A stretch of DNA of 58,052 nt from Herbinix sp. (GCA_029238935.1 JAQZBN010000033.1:1-58052); one strand, 5' to 3'; positions 42,919-52,469 are shown, counted from the first letter of the stretch. A program made the numbers and translations. Notes: generated by a model not told the origin, from the sequence alone.

Positions 42919-45522
42919 ATGAAGCAATGGTATAAGATGACAATGGAAGAAGTTCTACAGAAACAGAAGGTAACCATGGATGGTTTGACTACAGCTCAAG
43001 CAACGGAAATTCTGAAAGAAAAAGGTGAAAATGCGTTGCTGGAAGCAAAAAAGAAAAATGCGCTTCAGGTATTTCTGGAACAATTTAAAGATTTGCTGGT
43101 CATTATCTTATTTGTGGCAGCAGTTATTTCCATGTTTTCTGCTCATGTAGAGAGTACAATTGTTATTGTCTCAGTAATATTTCTGAATGCATTGTTAGGA
43201 ACAATACAACACATGAAAGCGGAAAAATCTTTAGCAAGCTTAAAATTACTATCATCCCCAAATGCAAAGTTATTAAGGGATGGAAAAAAGGTTGAGCTAT
43301 TGTCTAGGGAGATAGTGCCAGGAGATATCTTACTTTTAGAAGCCGGGGATATGGTTGCTGCGGATGGTAGAATTCTAAGAAATTATTCCTTACAGGTCAA
43401 TGAAAGTTCCCTGACAGGTGAGTCTACCAATGTCGATAAAAGTGATGAGACATTAACAGAAGAAGCAGCTTTGGGTGACCGTGTTAATATGGTGTATTCG
43501 GGAAGCCTTGTTACATACGGGCGAGCCATGGTAATAGTTACAGAGACAGGAATGGATACAGAGATCGGTAAGATAGCTGGATTGATGAATGACACCAAGG
43601 AAAAAAAGACACCGTTACAAATAAGTCTTGATAATTTTAGTAGCAAGTTAGCTATGATCATAATGATCATTAGTGGATTTGTATTCTTACTTAGTATTCT
43701 TCGTCAGATGCCAGTACTGGATGCGCTGATGTTTGCAGTGGCTTTAGCGGTAGCTGCTATCCCGGAAGCTCTTGGTTCCATTGTAACGATTGTTCAGGCC
43801 ATGGGAACACAGAAGATGGCGAAAGAGCAAGCGATTATCAAAGAATTGAAAGCAGTAGAGAGCCTAGGTTCTGTTTCGGTCATTTGCTCAGATAAGACAG
43901 GTACTTTAACACAGAATAAAATGACAGTACAACAGATTTATATTGGAGAGAAAACGATTGACTTTGATGAAATCGATTTGAAGAATCAGTTACATCGGTA
44001 TTTACTCTACGATGCGATCCTCACCAATGATGCTTCTTTCCACAATGGGGTAGCCATTGGTGATCCTACGGAATATGCTTTACTTGAGATGGCACGTAAG
44101 ATTCAAGTAATGGATGATGAAATCCGTGAAATGATGCCTAGGCTTAGTGAATTGCCCTTTGATTCAGATCGTAAATTAATGAGTACGAAATATGAACTTC
44201 ATGGTGTACCAACGATTTTGACCAAAGGAGCTTTGGATGTTCTTCTGGAACGTACGATTAAAATCAGAACTACAGAAGGAATTCGTCCCATAACAGAGCA
44301 AGATAAGAAAAATATTCTCGCTAAGAATCAGGAATTTTCCGAAAATGGTCTTCGTGTTCTTGCTTTTGCTTATAAGGAAGTTGGACGAGAGGACATGCTT
44401 ACCTTAGAAAATGAAAATGATTATACCTTTATCGGTCTTATTTCCATGGTAGATCCTCCGAGAGAGGAATCAAAAGCTGCGGTAGCCGATGCAAAGCGGG
44501 CAGGTATACGTCCGGTTATGATAACAGGTGATCATAAAATAACAGCGGTAGCGATAGCAAAGCAAATTGGGATTTTTGAAGAAGGAGATTTGGCGTTTAC
44601 CGGTGCAGAATTGGATGCATTAACAGAAGACGAGTTGGATGAGAAAATTGAAGATATCTCCGTCTATGCCAGAGTTTCTCCCGAGAATAAAATTCGTATC
44701 GTAGCTGCTTGGCAAAGAAAAGGAAATATTGTTGCCATGACCGGTGATGGTGTGAATGATGCACCAGCCCTAAAGAAAGCGGATATTGGTGTAGCCATGG
44801 GGATCACCGGAACAGAAGTATCCAAAGATGCTGCAGCGATGATCTTATCGGATGATAATTTTGCTACCATTATTAAGGCTGTTGCCAATGGGCGAAATGT
44901 ATATCGAAATATTAAAAATGCGATACAATTCCTTCTTTCCGGAAATATGGCCGGTATTTTAAGTGTTCTTTATACTTCCATTATGGCACTTCCAGTACCA
45001 TTTAAGCCGGTTCATCTGTTGTTTATCAACCTTTTAACAGACTCCCTACCTGCCATTGCAATCGGTATGGAACCACCGGAAGACAATTTACTGTCTCAGA
45101 AACCAAGAAATCCGAAGACTGGGATCCTGACCAAGGAATTTTTATCGATATTAATGCTACAGGGAGGATTAATAGCTGTTAGTACGATGGCCGCATTTTA
45201 TATTGGTTACCAGAATGGAAATGAAGGTGTAGCAAGTACTATGGCCTTTGCTACTTTAACCATGGCAAGACTATTTCATGGTTTTAATTGTAGAAGCTCA
45301 CAATCTATATTCCAAATTGGTTTTTCAAAAAACAAATATAGTTTATGGGCATTTCTTGTAGGTACTCTCTTATTAAATTTGGTACTTTTTACTCCTATAC
45401 TACAAAGAGTATTTTCCGTATCAGTCTTAACGGGAAGTCAGATTGGAATGATCTACTTATTAGCGGTATTGCCTTCTATCATCATTCAAATTAGTAAAAT
45501 TGTAAAGAGTAATATGAAGTAG
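42919..45522 (+). CDS. P-type (IIA-like) cation ATPase, probably Mn2+/Ca2+ exporter
   Basis: This 867-residue P-type ATPase shows the actuator motif LTGES, the phosphorylation site CSDKTGTLT (Asp325), the nucleotide site KGALDVLLER and the hinge MTGDGVNDAPALKKADIG. Ten membrane segments are expected, with the M4 ion motif AAIPEALGSIVTI and M6 NLLTDSLPAIAIGME. Calcium pumps usually read PEGLP in M4. PEAL followed by a small residue is found in a clade linked to Mn2+ homeostasis by riboswitch control. A yybP-ykoY-like leader upstream supports manganese export at high intracellular Mn2+. GGAGGACATGA precedes the ATG. Ion specificity remains inference. Confidence 0.9.
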   Translation: MKQWYKMTMEEVLQKQKVTMDGLTTAQATEILKEKGENALLEAKKKNALQVFLEQFKDLLVIILFVAAVISMFSAHVESTIVIVSVIFLNALLGTIQHMKAEKSLASLKLLSSPNAKLLRDGKKVELLSREIVPGDILLLEAGDMVAADGRILRNYSLQVNESSLTGESTNVDKSDETLTEEAALGDRVNMVYSGSLVTYGRAMVIVTETGMDTEIGKIAGLMNDTKEKKTPLQISLDNFSSKLAMIIMIISGFVFLLSILRQMPVLDALMFAVALAVAAIPEALGSIVTIVQAMGTQKMAKEQAIIKELKAVESLGSVSVICSDKTGTLTQNKMTVQQIYIGEKTIDFDEIDLKNQLHRYLLYDAILTNDASFHNGVAIGDPTEYALLEMARKIQVMDDEIREMMPRLSELPFDSDRKLMSTKYELHGVPTILTKGALDVLLERTIKIRTTEGIRPITEQDKKNILAKNQEFSENGLRVLAFAYKEVGREDMLTLENENDYTFIGLISMVDPPREESKAAVADAKRAGIRPVMITGDHKITAVAIAKQIGIFEEGDLAFTGAELDALTEDELDEKIEDISVYARVSPENKIRIVAAWQRKGNIVAMTGDGVNDAPALKKADIGVAMGITGTEVSKDAAAMILSDDNFATIIKAVANGRNVYRNIKNAIQFLLSGNMAGILSVLYTSIMALPVPFKPVHLLFINLLTDSLPAIAIGMEPPEDNLLSQKPRNPKTGILTKEFLSILMLQGGLIAVSTMAAFYIGYQNGNEGVASTMAFATLTMARLFHGFNCRSSQSIFQIGFSKNKYSLWAFLVGTLLLNLVLFTPILQRVFSVSVLTGSQIGMIYLLAVLPSIIIQISKIVKSNMK

Positions 45523-45556
45523 ATCTTGTTAGCAACCAAATAACATCAAGTTAAAT

Positions 45557-45596
45557 TCCTTACACTACTTTTTTAGGTGGTGTAAGGATTTTTTTC
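45557..45596. terminator. Terminator between convergent ATPase and AraC genes
   Basis: TCCTTACACTAC and GTGGTGTAAGGA pair over 12 bp with one mismatch or wobble, followed by eight T on the plus strand. The stop codon of the minus-strand AraC gene lies inside the left arm. Confidence 0.88.
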
Positions 45597-46434
45597 GTCC
45601 TTTATACAAGCTGGGAGTCAACCCGAAATATTTTTTGAAAATTCTGTTATAGTATTGTGGATCGTCATACCCAACCAATACAGCGATTTCCTTAATACTA
45701 AGTTCCGTTTGACGCATTAATTCACAGGAGTAATTTAATTTTGACAACGTGATATATTCCTTGGGAGATAAACCCATAACTTGATGAAAGACTGCTCTGT
45801 AATGACTTAGGCTCATATGTTCAATGGATGCTAGTGAACTTACCTTAATTTCACCTGATATATGGTCATGGATAAATGAAATGGATTTGCAGATTTTATC
45901 AGAGTGCTGCGGTTCATCAGCGATTTGTCCTGAGATATATTTTCCAATCGAAATAATAAGTGCTCCAAGCCTTTGAGCTGCTTCGACATCTAAAAACTTA
46001 TCCCGTGTTAAGAAGGACTCAAAAAGATGAAGGAATTTATCACATATACACTCATGTTTTCCTGGAGTTAGGATGCGATTTGTTTCAATATCACATTGAT
46101 TTAGTAGTTCTGTGGTGCCGTAACCGGTAAAATGAACCCAATAATATTCCATATCAATACCGGCTGGCTTTACATAATCAAAATTGCATTCAGGCTGAAA
46201 TAAAATCATATCTCCCGGCAATAACCGTCTAGTCTGTGCAGGTTGATTAACCGTTAACTCTCCCTGATAAAGGTAGATAAGATAATAATCATGGCGGCTG
46301 GTAGAAGCCCGGACTTCTTCCGAATAAAAAGAATGTCCTGTACAGTTGACACGTATAAAGGTTTGATCTGTGGTAAAGTTATTATCCGTATCAGTTAGAA
46401 TTCGGTAATAAGATTTGTTAATCATATCCATCAT
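45565..46434 (-). CDS. AraC-family regulator divergent from an unknown carbohydrate-enzyme-like gene
   Basis: The 289-residue protein has an N-terminal cupin domain of the AraC type (SRHDYYLIYLYQGELTVN, GDMILFQPECNF) and a C-terminal double HTH. The HTH holds ISGEIKVSSLASIEHMSLSH, then LSIKEIAVLVGYDDPQYYNR, and ends YFGLTPSLYKG. The pattern is that of arabinose- or rhamnose-type sensors. It is divergent from the gene at 46555 with a 120-base gap, the likely regulatory target. Confidence 0.87.
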   Translation of the reverse strand: MMDMINKSYYRILTDTDNNFTTDQTFIRVNCTGHSFYSEEVRASTSRHDYYLIYLYQGELTVNQPAQTRRLLPGDMILFQPECNFDYVKPAGIDMEYYWVHFTGYGTTELLNQCDIETNRILTPGKHECICDKFLHLFESFLTRDKFLDVEAAQRLGALIISIGKYISGQIADEPQHSDKICKSISFIHDHISGEIKVSSLASIEHMSLSHYRAVFHQVMGLSPKEYITLSKLNYSCELMRQTELSIKEIAVLVGYDDPQYYNRIFKKYFGLTPSLYKGRKKSLHHLKK

Positions 46435-46554
46435 CTCTCCTCTCTATAAATTTCAGCGATATGTCCACTTATTTCATCGATTTGTTCATGGTTGTCTTAT
46501 ATCATTTATTATATAATCCATATAAATGAAATACAACCGGAAAGGAACGATATA

Positions 46555-48120
46555 ATGAAGAAAAGACAAATTATCAACATCATTAATTTTATACGAGGTG
46601 CCGAACCTAGAGTTGAAATGGATCTAGTGGAACCGGTAAGAGAACAGATTTTGCTTATGAAGGAGTTGGGACTCCGGGGAACCTTTCTAATTCAATATGA
46701 TGCTTTATGCGATCAACGGTTTACTAAGTTACTCTGTGATTTAAACCCGGACCAATTTGAAATTGGTGCATGGTTTGAGATTGTTCAGCCACTTGTTGAG
46801 AAAGTGGGGCTTGTTTGGCGAGGACGACACTCCTGGGATTGGCATGCTCATTGTGGTTTTTCGGTGGGTTATACGAAGAAAGAGCGGGAGATATTGATTG
46901 ATTGTTATTTTGAAGAGTTTAAGTTATGCTTTGGGTATTATCCGAAAACCTTCGGTTCCTGGGCTTTTGATGCCCATACCCTTGACTATGCCAGCAAAAA
47001 ATACGGCTTGCATGCTGCATGTAATTGTAAGGATCAATGGGGTACGGATGGATATACCTTGTGGGGAGGATATTATGGACAAGGGTATTATCCAAGCCGC
47101 AAAAATTCCTTTTGTCCCGCACAAAAGGAGGAAAACCAAATTGGAACACCAGTGTTTCGTATGCTGGGGTCGGATCCGGTTTATCAGTATGATCTGGGTC
47201 TTGATTCGAATGTTACCGGAGGAGTAGGAGTTCAAGGGGTAGTGACCCTAGAACCGGTATATACAGCGGCATCCGGTGGTGGAGGAGTAAAGGAGTGGGT
47301 TGACTGGTATCTGAGGGAGAATTTTAATGGTAACTGTCTAACCTTTGGTTATGCGCAAGCCGGACAGGAGAACAGTTTTGGCTGGGATAGTATGAAGGAT
47401 GGTTTATTTTATCAATTTCATAAGATTTCCGACCTTATATCACAGGGAGAAATAGAAGTGGAAACATTAAGTGATACGGGTTTATGGTTTAAAAGTGTGT
47501 TCTCTCATACCCCTCCATCAACGATAACAGCTTTAACTGACTGGAAAGATAGCGGAAAACAGTCCATATGGTATAACTGTAAAAATTATCGTATTAACTT
47601 CTATACAGAAGAGGGTCGCTTCTGGATTCGTGATCTGTATTTATTCCGTGAGGATTATAAGGAGAGATATCTGGATGATATATGTACTACCAATGAATTG
47701 ATTTACGATAACTTACCAATCATTGATGGAAACCGGTTCTGTGGAAATGGTATCCGAAGCGGATTGTATCCATGCACTGGGGAAGCATCTTCTGTCCCAG
47801 GACTGTCTTATATCGGTATGACTTACAAGGAAGAGAGGGATTTAGCAGTAATCACATTTTATGGAACTCCTTGTGGTGATATTGTATTTACTCTGTCTGA
47901 GAAAGGAGTCCATGTAGAAAATACCGGCGATAGTGATCTATGTTTTATTTATCGTTTTGATCCATTAGCACAGGGGCTTCCCGATACTAAGCTGACTTCA
48001 GAGAAAGAGATTTTCTTTACCCATCGTGAATATACCTATAATTTATATCTGTCTAAAGGATTTGTAAAAGAAAACACCATCTTTTCTGAAGGGAATGAAA
48101 TACAGATGATATTAGCATAA
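46555..48120 (+). CDS. Unrecognised carbohydrate-active-enzyme-like protein, polysaccharide-deacetylase-like fold
   Basis: The protein has 521 residues from the ATG at 46555, behind GGAAAGGAAC. The N-terminal 300 residues look like a (beta/alpha) barrel of the NodB/GH57-like kind: QIINIINFIRGAEPR, LLMKELGLRGTFLIQYDAL, FEIGAWFEIVQPL, DWHAHCGFSVGY and FGSWAFDAHTLDYASKKYG. Many Trp, His and Asp residues fit a sugar pocket, for example DWHAHCG and NCKDQWGTDG. The C-terminal 200 residues are beta-rich, like a glycosidase accessory domain. I do not recognise a family. There is no signal peptide, so it would act on an imported carbohydrate. The divergent AraC gene supports inducible catabolism. Confidence 0.6.
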   Translation: MKKRQIINIINFIRGAEPRVEMDLVEPVREQILLMKELGLRGTFLIQYDALCDQRFTKLLCDLNPDQFEIGAWFEIVQPLVEKVGLVWRGRHSWDWHAHCGFSVGYTKKEREILIDCYFEEFKLCFGYYPKTFGSWAFDAHTLDYASKKYGLHAACNCKDQWGTDGYTLWGGYYGQGYYPSRKNSFCPAQKEENQIGTPVFRMLGSDPVYQYDLGLDSNVTGGVGVQGVVTLEPVYTAASGGGGVKEWVDWYLRENFNGNCLTFGYAQAGQENSFGWDSMKDGLFYQFHKISDLISQGEIEVETLSDTGLWFKSVFSHTPPSTITALTDWKDSGKQSIWYNCKNYRINFYTEEGRFWIRDLYLFREDYKERYLDDICTTNELIYDNLPIIDGNRFCGNGIRSGLYPCTGEASSVPGLSYIGMTYKEERDLAVITFYGTPCGDIVFTLSEKGVHVENTGDSDLCFIYRFDPLAQGLPDTKLTSEKEIFFTHREYTYNLYLSKGFVKENTIFSEGNEIQMILA

Positions 48121-48156
48121 GTATAATGTATTTAGCACAATAATAAGGAGCTGTTA

Positions 48157-48186
48157 AGGAGTGGAGATTACTTCACTCCTATTTTG
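48157..48186 (+). terminator. Terminator after the 46.5 kb gene
   Basis: AGGAGTG and CACTCCT form a 7-bp stem with a 10-base loop, followed by ATTTTG. Confidence 0.65.
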
Positions 48187-48425
48187 CTTCTATTATATTA
48201 TCACCAAGGGGACAATTTAAGGCCTTTATTTGTTATTTTCTCAAATAGGAGGATAATACTTAGGTAATCCTTCTAGTTATGCATTCTAAATATTAACACC
48301 AATTCAATGATAGTTGATTTCAAAATTTAGATATGATATGATTTACCAAATGATAGTTAAAAATCATTATAAATATCATTTATTAAAATGAGGAATTATT
48401 CGAAAGTAATCGCTTGGAGGCTGAT
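48187..48425. other. Intergenic region before the XpaC-TelA pair
   Basis: AT-rich spacer with no gene. A set of TGATAGTT/AAATGATAGTTAAAAATCATT words near 48307-48366 gives imperfect dyads that could be regulatory. No clear promoter was found; GGAGG at 48416-48420 serves the next gene. Confidence 0.35.
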
Positions 48426-49934
48426 ATGAATAAGCGGGGGAATTTAAATTTAGGTGATGAGATTAAAAATATTGTTCAGGATGCGGTGCACAATAGGGAT
48501 TTTAATAGATTAAACCGTGATATAGGAAATATGGTAAATGGGGCACTGGATGAGGTCAGAAATTCATTAGGATGGAATCGTGGTAATAATGAATTCTGGA
48601 AAGTAAATGATTATCAGGATACGAAGGAAGGAACCTCACAATCTTCGACACAAGACCAAAAACAACAGGACTATACCTACACGAATAACAAGGATAGCTA
48701 TAGTAATAGCAATAATAGTTATAGTAATAGTAATAACAGCTATACTAGAAGCAATCATAGCGATAATAACTATAGTAAAAGCAATAACAACAATAACAAT
48801 TATAGTAATAACAATAAAAACAATTATAGCTATAGTTATAAAAATGAGAATCAAAATAACAATCGAACTTATAAGCAGGAGTATGGACAAAGTAAACCAA
48901 TTCCAAAACCAGTGAAAAGCACGGTTCCGGTTGGACATGTGTCGGGTATCTTATTTACCGTGTTTGGAACGCTAGGAAGTACAGTTTCTGTAATTGCATT
49001 CAGTGTATTCGCAATATTAGGATATTTAGCGGGGAACAGCGTTTTGTTCTATCCCTTTGCTGTAGGATTTCTAGTCAGTTTTATCGCTTGTTTATTTTTA
49101 TCTATGAAAGGAAGCAGGATAAGGAAAAGATTAAAGAGATTTGAACGATATATTTCGCAAATGCATGGTCGTAATTACTGCTTGATTAAAGATTTATCTT
49201 TAGTAACCGGATTAAGCAATAAAGCTACAGTAAAAGATTTGCAAAGAATGATTACAATCGGTATGTTCCCGGAAGGTCATATTGATGATAAAAAAACCTG
49301 TTTTATGTTAAATGGAGAAAGTTATGAGCAATATCTTAATTTACAGGAAAATATGAGAATGAAAGATCTGGAAGAAAAGCGTAAAGAACACGCTCAGCAT
49401 AAAGAACAGGCTATGCAAAAAGAACAAGCCAAGTACAAAGATCAGACCAATCAAGAAAAGAATCAAAAGGATGCATTAGATCCGAAGATTAGAATAGCTA
49501 TTGAGGAAGGAAGACAATACGTTCAGAAAATCAGAGATGCTAATATTGCAATACCAGGTGAAGAGATTTCACGCAAATTAGATGCGCTGGAGGAAGTAAT
49601 CGGCAAAATATTTGATTATGTAGAAATCCATCCTGAGAAGTTCCCAGAAATAAAGAAGTTTACGGAGTACTTCCTGCCAACTACATTAAAATTGGTCGAT
49701 GCGTACAAGGAATTCGATTACCAACCGGTGGAAGGTGAAAATATTTCAAATGCAAAACAAGAAATCGAAAAAACCATGGACACAATAAATCTTGCATTTG
49801 TTAATTTATTAGATGGTCTCTTTGAGGACGTAGCAATGGATATCTCAACGGATATCTCTGTACTGGAAACTATGTTTGCACAGGAAGGTTTAACAGAGAA
49901 AAATATTAAAATTGATAAAAACATGGGGGATTAA
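48426..49934 (+). CDS. xpaC: XpaC-family protein with Asn/Ser/Tyr-rich insert
   Basis: The protein has 502 residues from the ATG at 48426, 5 bases after GGAGG. Domains in order: a short N-terminal region (LGDEIKNIVQDAVHNRD), a low-complexity stretch at about 84-150 dominated by Asn, Ser and Tyr, two membrane segments (about 172-230), then a cytoplasmic helical domain with the XpaC pattern (RIRKRLKRFERYI, LIKDLSLVTGL) and a Glu/Lys/Gln-rich coiled part. XpaC family proteins are usually encoded next to TelA-type proteins, as here. The cellular role is poorly known; stress or envelope-linked functions are suggested by other genomes. The low-complexity insert is unusual. Confidence 0.75.
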   Translation: MNKRGNLNLGDEIKNIVQDAVHNRDFNRLNRDIGNMVNGALDEVRNSLGWNRGNNEFWKVNDYQDTKEGTSQSSTQDQKQQDYTYTNNKDSYSNSNNSYSNSNNSYTRSNHSDNNYSKSNNNNNNYSNNNKNNYSYSYKNENQNNNRTYKQEYGQSKPIPKPVKSTVPVGHVSGILFTVFGTLGSTVSVIAFSVFAILGYLAGNSVLFYPFAVGFLVSFIACLFLSMKGSRIRKRLKRFERYISQMHGRNYCLIKDLSLVTGLSNKATVKDLQRMITIGMFPEGHIDDKKTCFMLNGESYEQYLNLQENMRMKDLEEKRKEHAQHKEQAMQKEQAKYKDQTNQEKNQKDALDPKIRIAIEEGRQYVQKIRDANIAIPGEEISRKLDALEEVIGKIFDYVEIHPEKFPEIKKFTEYFLPTTLKLVDAYKEFDYQPVEGENISNAKQEIEKTMDTINLAFVNLLDGLFEDVAMDISTDISVLETMFAQEGLTEKNIKIDKNMGD

Positions 49935-49937
49935 ACA

Positions 49938-51083
49938 ATGAATAACGATACACCTACATTAACTTTTGAACCATTTCGTGAGGATGTTTCACAAGATGGC
50001 GTGCGCAGTGAAATAGTTAATAAAGATAACATTCGTAGTGAAAAACCGGTTTTAGATGAAAGTTCATTAACACCGGAAGAGAAAAAAATGGTCAATGATT
50101 TTGCGAATCAAATTGATCTAAATAAATCAAACCAGATTCTACAATATGGAGTAGGCGCTCAGAAGAAGATTGCGGACTTTTCCGAATCTGCATTAAATAA
50201 TGTTAAAACGAAGGACTTGGGAGAAATTGGAGAAATGCTGTCCGGCGTTGTAACGGAATTAAAAAGTTTTGATGTAGACGAAGATGAGAAGGGATTTTTA
50301 GGTCTTTTCAAAAAGTCATCCAACAAACTTACTGCAATGAAAGCAAAGTATGATAAAGCAGAAACGAATATAAATAAAATTTGTAGTGCTTTGGAAACTC
50401 ACCAGATTCAATTACTGAAGGATATTGCAATGCTTGATAAGATGTATGATCTTAACAAAACATATTTTAAAGAACTTTCCATGTATATCCTGGCGGGGAA
50501 GAAGAAATTGGCTAAAGTTCAAGAGGAAGAATTACCGGCACTTATGAATAAGTCGGTAGCCAGTGGTCTACAGGAGGATGCGCAGGCGGTTAATGATTTG
50601 ACAGCAATTTGCAACCGCTTTGAAAAGAAAATACATGATTTGGAATTAACCAGGATTATTTCGATACAATTGGCACCACAGATTCGTTTGGTTCAAGGGA
50701 ATGATACCATCATGGCAGAGAAAATTCAGTCCACGATTGTAAATACAATTCCTTTATGGAAGAGTCAGATGGTGTTAGCTCTAGGGGTTACGCATTCGGG
50801 ACAGGCGGCAAAAGCGCAAAGAGAAGTTACTGATATGACGAATGAATTATTGAGAAAAAATGCTGAGACATTAAAATTAGCTACGATTGAAACGGCGAAG
50901 GAATCAGAACGAGGTATTGTGGATATTGAGACCCTGCGAATAACCAATGAATCATTGATTTCAACACTGGATGAAGTACTTAGGATACAAACGGAAGGTC
51001 GTCAGAAGAGAAAAGAAGCAGAAATTGAATTGAATCGCATAGAGAATGAACTAAAAAGCAAGCTGCTAGAAATGAGAGGTTAA
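49938..51083 (+). CDS. telA: TelA-type toxic anion resistance family protein
   Basis: This 381-residue, highly helical cytoplasmic protein starts 3 bases after the XpaC stop codon. TelA family pattern is clear: TPEEKKMVNDFANQIDL, SNQILQYGVGAQKKIADFSE, GFLGLFKKSSNKLTAMKAKY, LELTRIISIQLAPQIRLVQ and SIVDIETLRITNESLI-like text near the end (actual GIVDIETLRITNESLIST). The family was named for tellurite resistance but is broadly conserved and linked to envelope stress. The near-overlap implies a two-protein complex with the XpaC protein, which supplies the membrane anchor. Confidence 0.9.
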   Translation: MNNDTPTLTFEPFREDVSQDGVRSEIVNKDNIRSEKPVLDESSLTPEEKKMVNDFANQIDLNKSNQILQYGVGAQKKIADFSESALNNVKTKDLGEIGEMLSGVVTELKSFDVDEDEKGFLGLFKKSSNKLTAMKAKYDKAETNINKICSALETHQIQLLKDIAMLDKMYDLNKTYFKELSMYILAGKKKLAKVQEEELPALMNKSVASGLQEDAQAVNDLTAICNRFEKKIHDLELTRIISIQLAPQIRLVQGNDTIMAEKIQSTIVNTIPLWKSQMVLALGVTHSGQAAKAQREVTDMTNELLRKNAETLKLATIETAKESERGIVDIETLRITNESLISTLDEVLRIQTEGRQKRKEAEIELNRIENELKSKLLEMRG

Positions 51084-51216
51084 CATTTCTGCTTTTTCTG
51101 TAATTTTTCTATTGATATAAAATTAAATTACAAATTGCAATAAAAATGGACTACTTTTCCTAATGAAATAATCACTATATATTTTAAGACATAAATCTAT
51201 AGAAATGATATTTATG

Positions 51217-51267
51217 GGGCTGGTGTATTAGCGGTTTTATAATCGCTGGTACACAGCTCTTTTTTTG
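51217..51267 (+). terminator. Terminator of the XpaC-TelA operon
   Basis: GGCTGGTGTATTAGCG pairs with CGCTGGTACACAGCTC over about 15 bp with mismatches, and eight T follow. It is 130 bases past the telA stop. Confidence 0.8.
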
Positions 51268-51334
51268 CCCTTTTATATGAATTTATTGAGGGGTTGCAAT
51301 TTATGTGCAGTAGTGAATAGTAAAGTCCAATCGA

Positions 51335-51363
51335 TTGCTGTCATCAATGCAGTATGATAAAAT
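51335..51363 (+). promoter_or_regulatory. Promoter candidate of the AraC gene
   Basis: TTGCTG (51335-51340), 17 bases, TAAAAT (51358-51363), about 50 bases before the ATG. Confidence 0.45.
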
Positions 51364-51412
51364 ATACAAAAGAATTATTTTCGAATGAAATCGTAAAGGA
51401 GCTTGAAATAGA

Positions 51413-52210
51413 ATGCTACATTTACCATACAGTATTAGTTATGATAAATCGAACGGACATGGTTTTTTGCAAGTGAATAACTGTAATCACGTTGCTTTGC
51501 AAGAAAGCTGGTTATATAAAGAACGTTTCCTCAATAGAAACGAAATCATATATGTAACTGGCGGTGAAATCTATATCACAATCGATGGTTATGATCTTAG
51601 TTTAACTGAAGGTGACATTTTACTTATCCCATCCTATAAAACCCTTGATGGATGGAAGGAATATGAAGGCAGGACTTCCTTCTATATGCTTGGGTTTGAC
51701 TGTTCCGATGATATTATGGCTGAGCTTCCGAGGATTCCGGTCAAAGTTAAAGAGAATGCGATTTTCATGGGAGAAGTATTTGCTAAATTAGAACGCAACT
51801 TTATGAGCAAAAAGAATACTCATGGACGGGATGCGTTATTACTGGTGATATTAAATGAGATGAAGCTGTGTGCATCTGATGGAAATGGAACTACTGATCT
51901 AGCCAAAAAAATCATGGAATATATCAATGAGAATATCCACTCAATGCTTACGGTAGAGCAGATTGCAGATATATTTCATTATAGCAGTGACTATATATCG
52001 AAAATTTTTCGAGAACAATATGATCTTACAATTAAAAAATATATTACATATAAGAAAATGAATATGTCAAAACGCTTATTAACAACAACGAATATGTCAG
52101 TTGCTTCGGTTGGAAAATCAATTGGTTTTGATCATGAAGAATTATTTGTTAAATTTTTTAAATATAATGAAAAAGTAACTCCTAAAAAATACAGAGATGT
52201 AAATCGTTAA
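51413..52210 (+). CDS. AraC-family regulator of the GH32-GH172 module
   Basis: The 265-residue protein has a cupin N-terminal domain (IIYVTGGEIYITIDGYDLS, GDILLIPSYKTLDGW) and a C-terminal AraC HTH pair. The HTH holds MLTVEQIADIFHYSSDYISK and MSVASVGKSIGFDHEELFVK, ending EKVTPKKYRDV. AAAGGAG precedes the ATG. It lies 259 bases upstream of the GH32 gene on the same strand and is presumably its activator in response to a fructose-containing sugar. Confidence 0.86.
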   Translation: MLHLPYSISYDKSNGHGFLQVNNCNHVALQESWLYKERFLNRNEIIYVTGGEIYITIDGYDLSLTEGDILLIPSYKTLDGWKEYEGRTSFYMLGFDCSDDIMAELPRIPVKVKENAIFMGEVFAKLERNFMSKKNTHGRDALLLVILNEMKLCASDGNGTTDLAKKIMEYINENIHSMLTVEQIADIFHYSSDYISKIFREQYDLTIKKYITYKKMNMSKRLLTTTNMSVASVGKSIGFDHEELFVKFFKYNEKVTPKKYRDVNR

Positions 52211-52469
52211 TTATTGTTAGGTTTTTTGCGCCAATAAGAGAGATAAATTTTAATATTTGGTGTAAAAAACTTGTAATGAAATGCTGTGAAACAATGGAAA
52301 CATAATGATTTAAACGGAACGAGATCAGAATGAAATAGTGAGTCACTTATTAGAAAAGAGATCGGATTTTTTCCACTTAACGGATTTTTATCAGTTGAAA
52401 GATGGATTAGGTTAAGGATAAAATAGAAACAGATATAATATGATTTAACCATAAGGAGGCGAGGCTGAT
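52211..52469. other. Spacer between AraC and GH32 genes
   Basis: An imperfect inverted repeat (GGTTTTTTGCGCCAA near 52218-52232 and TTGGTGTAAAAAACTT near 52257-52272) lies just after the AraC stop. The T-run is on the wrong side for a plus-strand terminator, so its role is unclear. AAGGAGGCGAGG precedes the GH32 start. Confidence 0.35.

Larger units (their letters stand above)
51084..51412. other. Intergenic region with terminator and AraC promoter
   Basis: It contains the terminator at 51217-51267 and a promoter candidate at 51335-51363. The first 120 bases are AT-rich spacer with nothing recognisable. Confidence 0.4.

Noticed and set aside
46898..47235. Overlapping open frames on both strands within the 46.5 kb gene
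   Set aside because: They lie inside a longer frame with a good start, uniform codon use and a coherent fold.
48607..48938. Long isoleucine-rich open frames on both strands in the Asn/Ser/Tyr repeat region
   Set aside because: They are alternative readings of the AATAGTAATAAC-type repeat in the xpaC-like gene, with no ribosome binding sites and extreme composition.
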